Shown in pieces: positions 63,798-64,000 of a stretch of DNA of 64,000 bases. A program made the position numbers and the translations under genes. The stretch comes from Pithys albifrons albifrons (lineage: Eukaryota > Chordata > Aves > Passeriformes > Thamnophilidae). A model generated the notes under the pieces. The model had not been told where the DNA came from. It made no database searches and saw only the letters and a program-made list of their open reading frames with translations. The stretch lies in contig NC_092471.1 of NCBI RefSeq assembly GCF_047495875.1, positions 9,197,001-9,261,000 on the forward strand, in the 5' to 3' direction. Every line of letters starts with the position of its first letter. Position 1 is the stretch's first letter.

Positions 63798-63825
63798 TGA
63801 GGAGCCCTCAGCAGAGGGCTCTTCA
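63798..63825. repeat. 12-bp GC-rich hairpin with 4-base loop
   Basis: TGAGGAGCCCTC (63798-63809) pairs with GAGGGCTCTTCA (63814-63825) around AGCA. Eleven positions are Watson-Crick and one is a G-T wobble; the inner 8 bp are GAGCCCTC/GAGGGCTC. It is the most stable short hairpin I noticed. The stem is far shorter than a microRNA precursor. Confidence 0.8.
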
Positions 63826-64000
63826 TATCTGGGATGGGATTTCCAGCAGACATTGAAATACTGGTTTTCAGCCTAACCCAGTGGTAAAGCAAAGCCCATG
63901 ACTTCAATGGAACAAATTACCCAGCTGCAGCTGGGCCTTCATCCCCAAGCAGTACAGTGTGAGAGGGCAGTTCTGCGGAGTCCAACGGCCTGTGCTGAGG

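Larger units (their letters stand above)
61372..64000. other. Non-coding, no gene seen
   Basis: No supportable gene. It contains T13 at 62486-62498, a purine-rich tract at about 62828-62857, a GC-rich hairpin at 63798-63825 and a patch at 63877-63930 that faintly resembles an ancient sauropsid repeat. The window ends inside this unidentified sequence. Confidence 0.6.

Noticed and set aside
1..64000. Bacterial-type system, CRISPR array, phage or integrated viral genome
   Set aside because: No spaced direct repeats of array type, no long dense reading frames, no ribosome-binding architecture and no recognisable gag, pol or env-type sequence were seen; all identified mobile DNA is CR1/L3 LINE or SINE-like.

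Overview
This window looks like vertebrate nuclear DNA, most probably from a bird. The main evidence is the set of interspersed repeats. There are 5'-truncated CR1 LINE copies ending in the avian CR1 3' tail (ATTCTGTG/ATTCTATG-type octamers), older CR1/L3-type remnants, MIR-like CORE-SINE relics, and palindromic repeats of a kind I associate with sauropsid genomes. The family assignments come from memory of consensus sequences; no alignment was run. I cannot tell a passerine from another bird.

I find no protein-coding gene, coding exon, rRNA, tRNA or CRISPR array that I can support. Open reading frames are all short (the longest is 196 codons). None shows a recognisable domain except pieces of decayed CR1 reverse-transcriptase ORF. 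There is no bacterial-style gene organisation. The window is best read as intergenic sequence, or the inside of one or more very long introns, on a repeat-poor chromosome.

Layout: 1-9.68 kb is mostly unique AT-rich DNA with one MIR-like relic (1465-1632) and weaker MIR-tail-like patches near 2.6 and 4.2 kb. A CR1 3' end lies on the minus strand at 9682-10250. A CR1 ORF2 piece (12800-13050) abuts an older L3-type 3' end (13070-13360). A second young-type CR1 tail lies on the plus strand at 20561-20791, and a second L3-type piece at 22945-23252. From 25 to 35 kb there is a MIR-like relic (30451-30560) and two or three ancient palindromic repeats (25127-25193, 33101-33180, 34150-34265). From 35 kb to the end the sequence is almost entirely unidentified, broken by a three-copy 20-bp minisatellite and a 37-bp CR1 tail near 45.1 kb, a CpG-dense patch at 61268-61371 and a GC-rich hairpin at 63798-63825.

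No convincing new biological system was found. The observations most worth a second look are the ancient repeat relics (possible exapted regulatory DNA), the CpG-dense patches in otherwise CpG-poor DNA, and a few precise inverted repeats.
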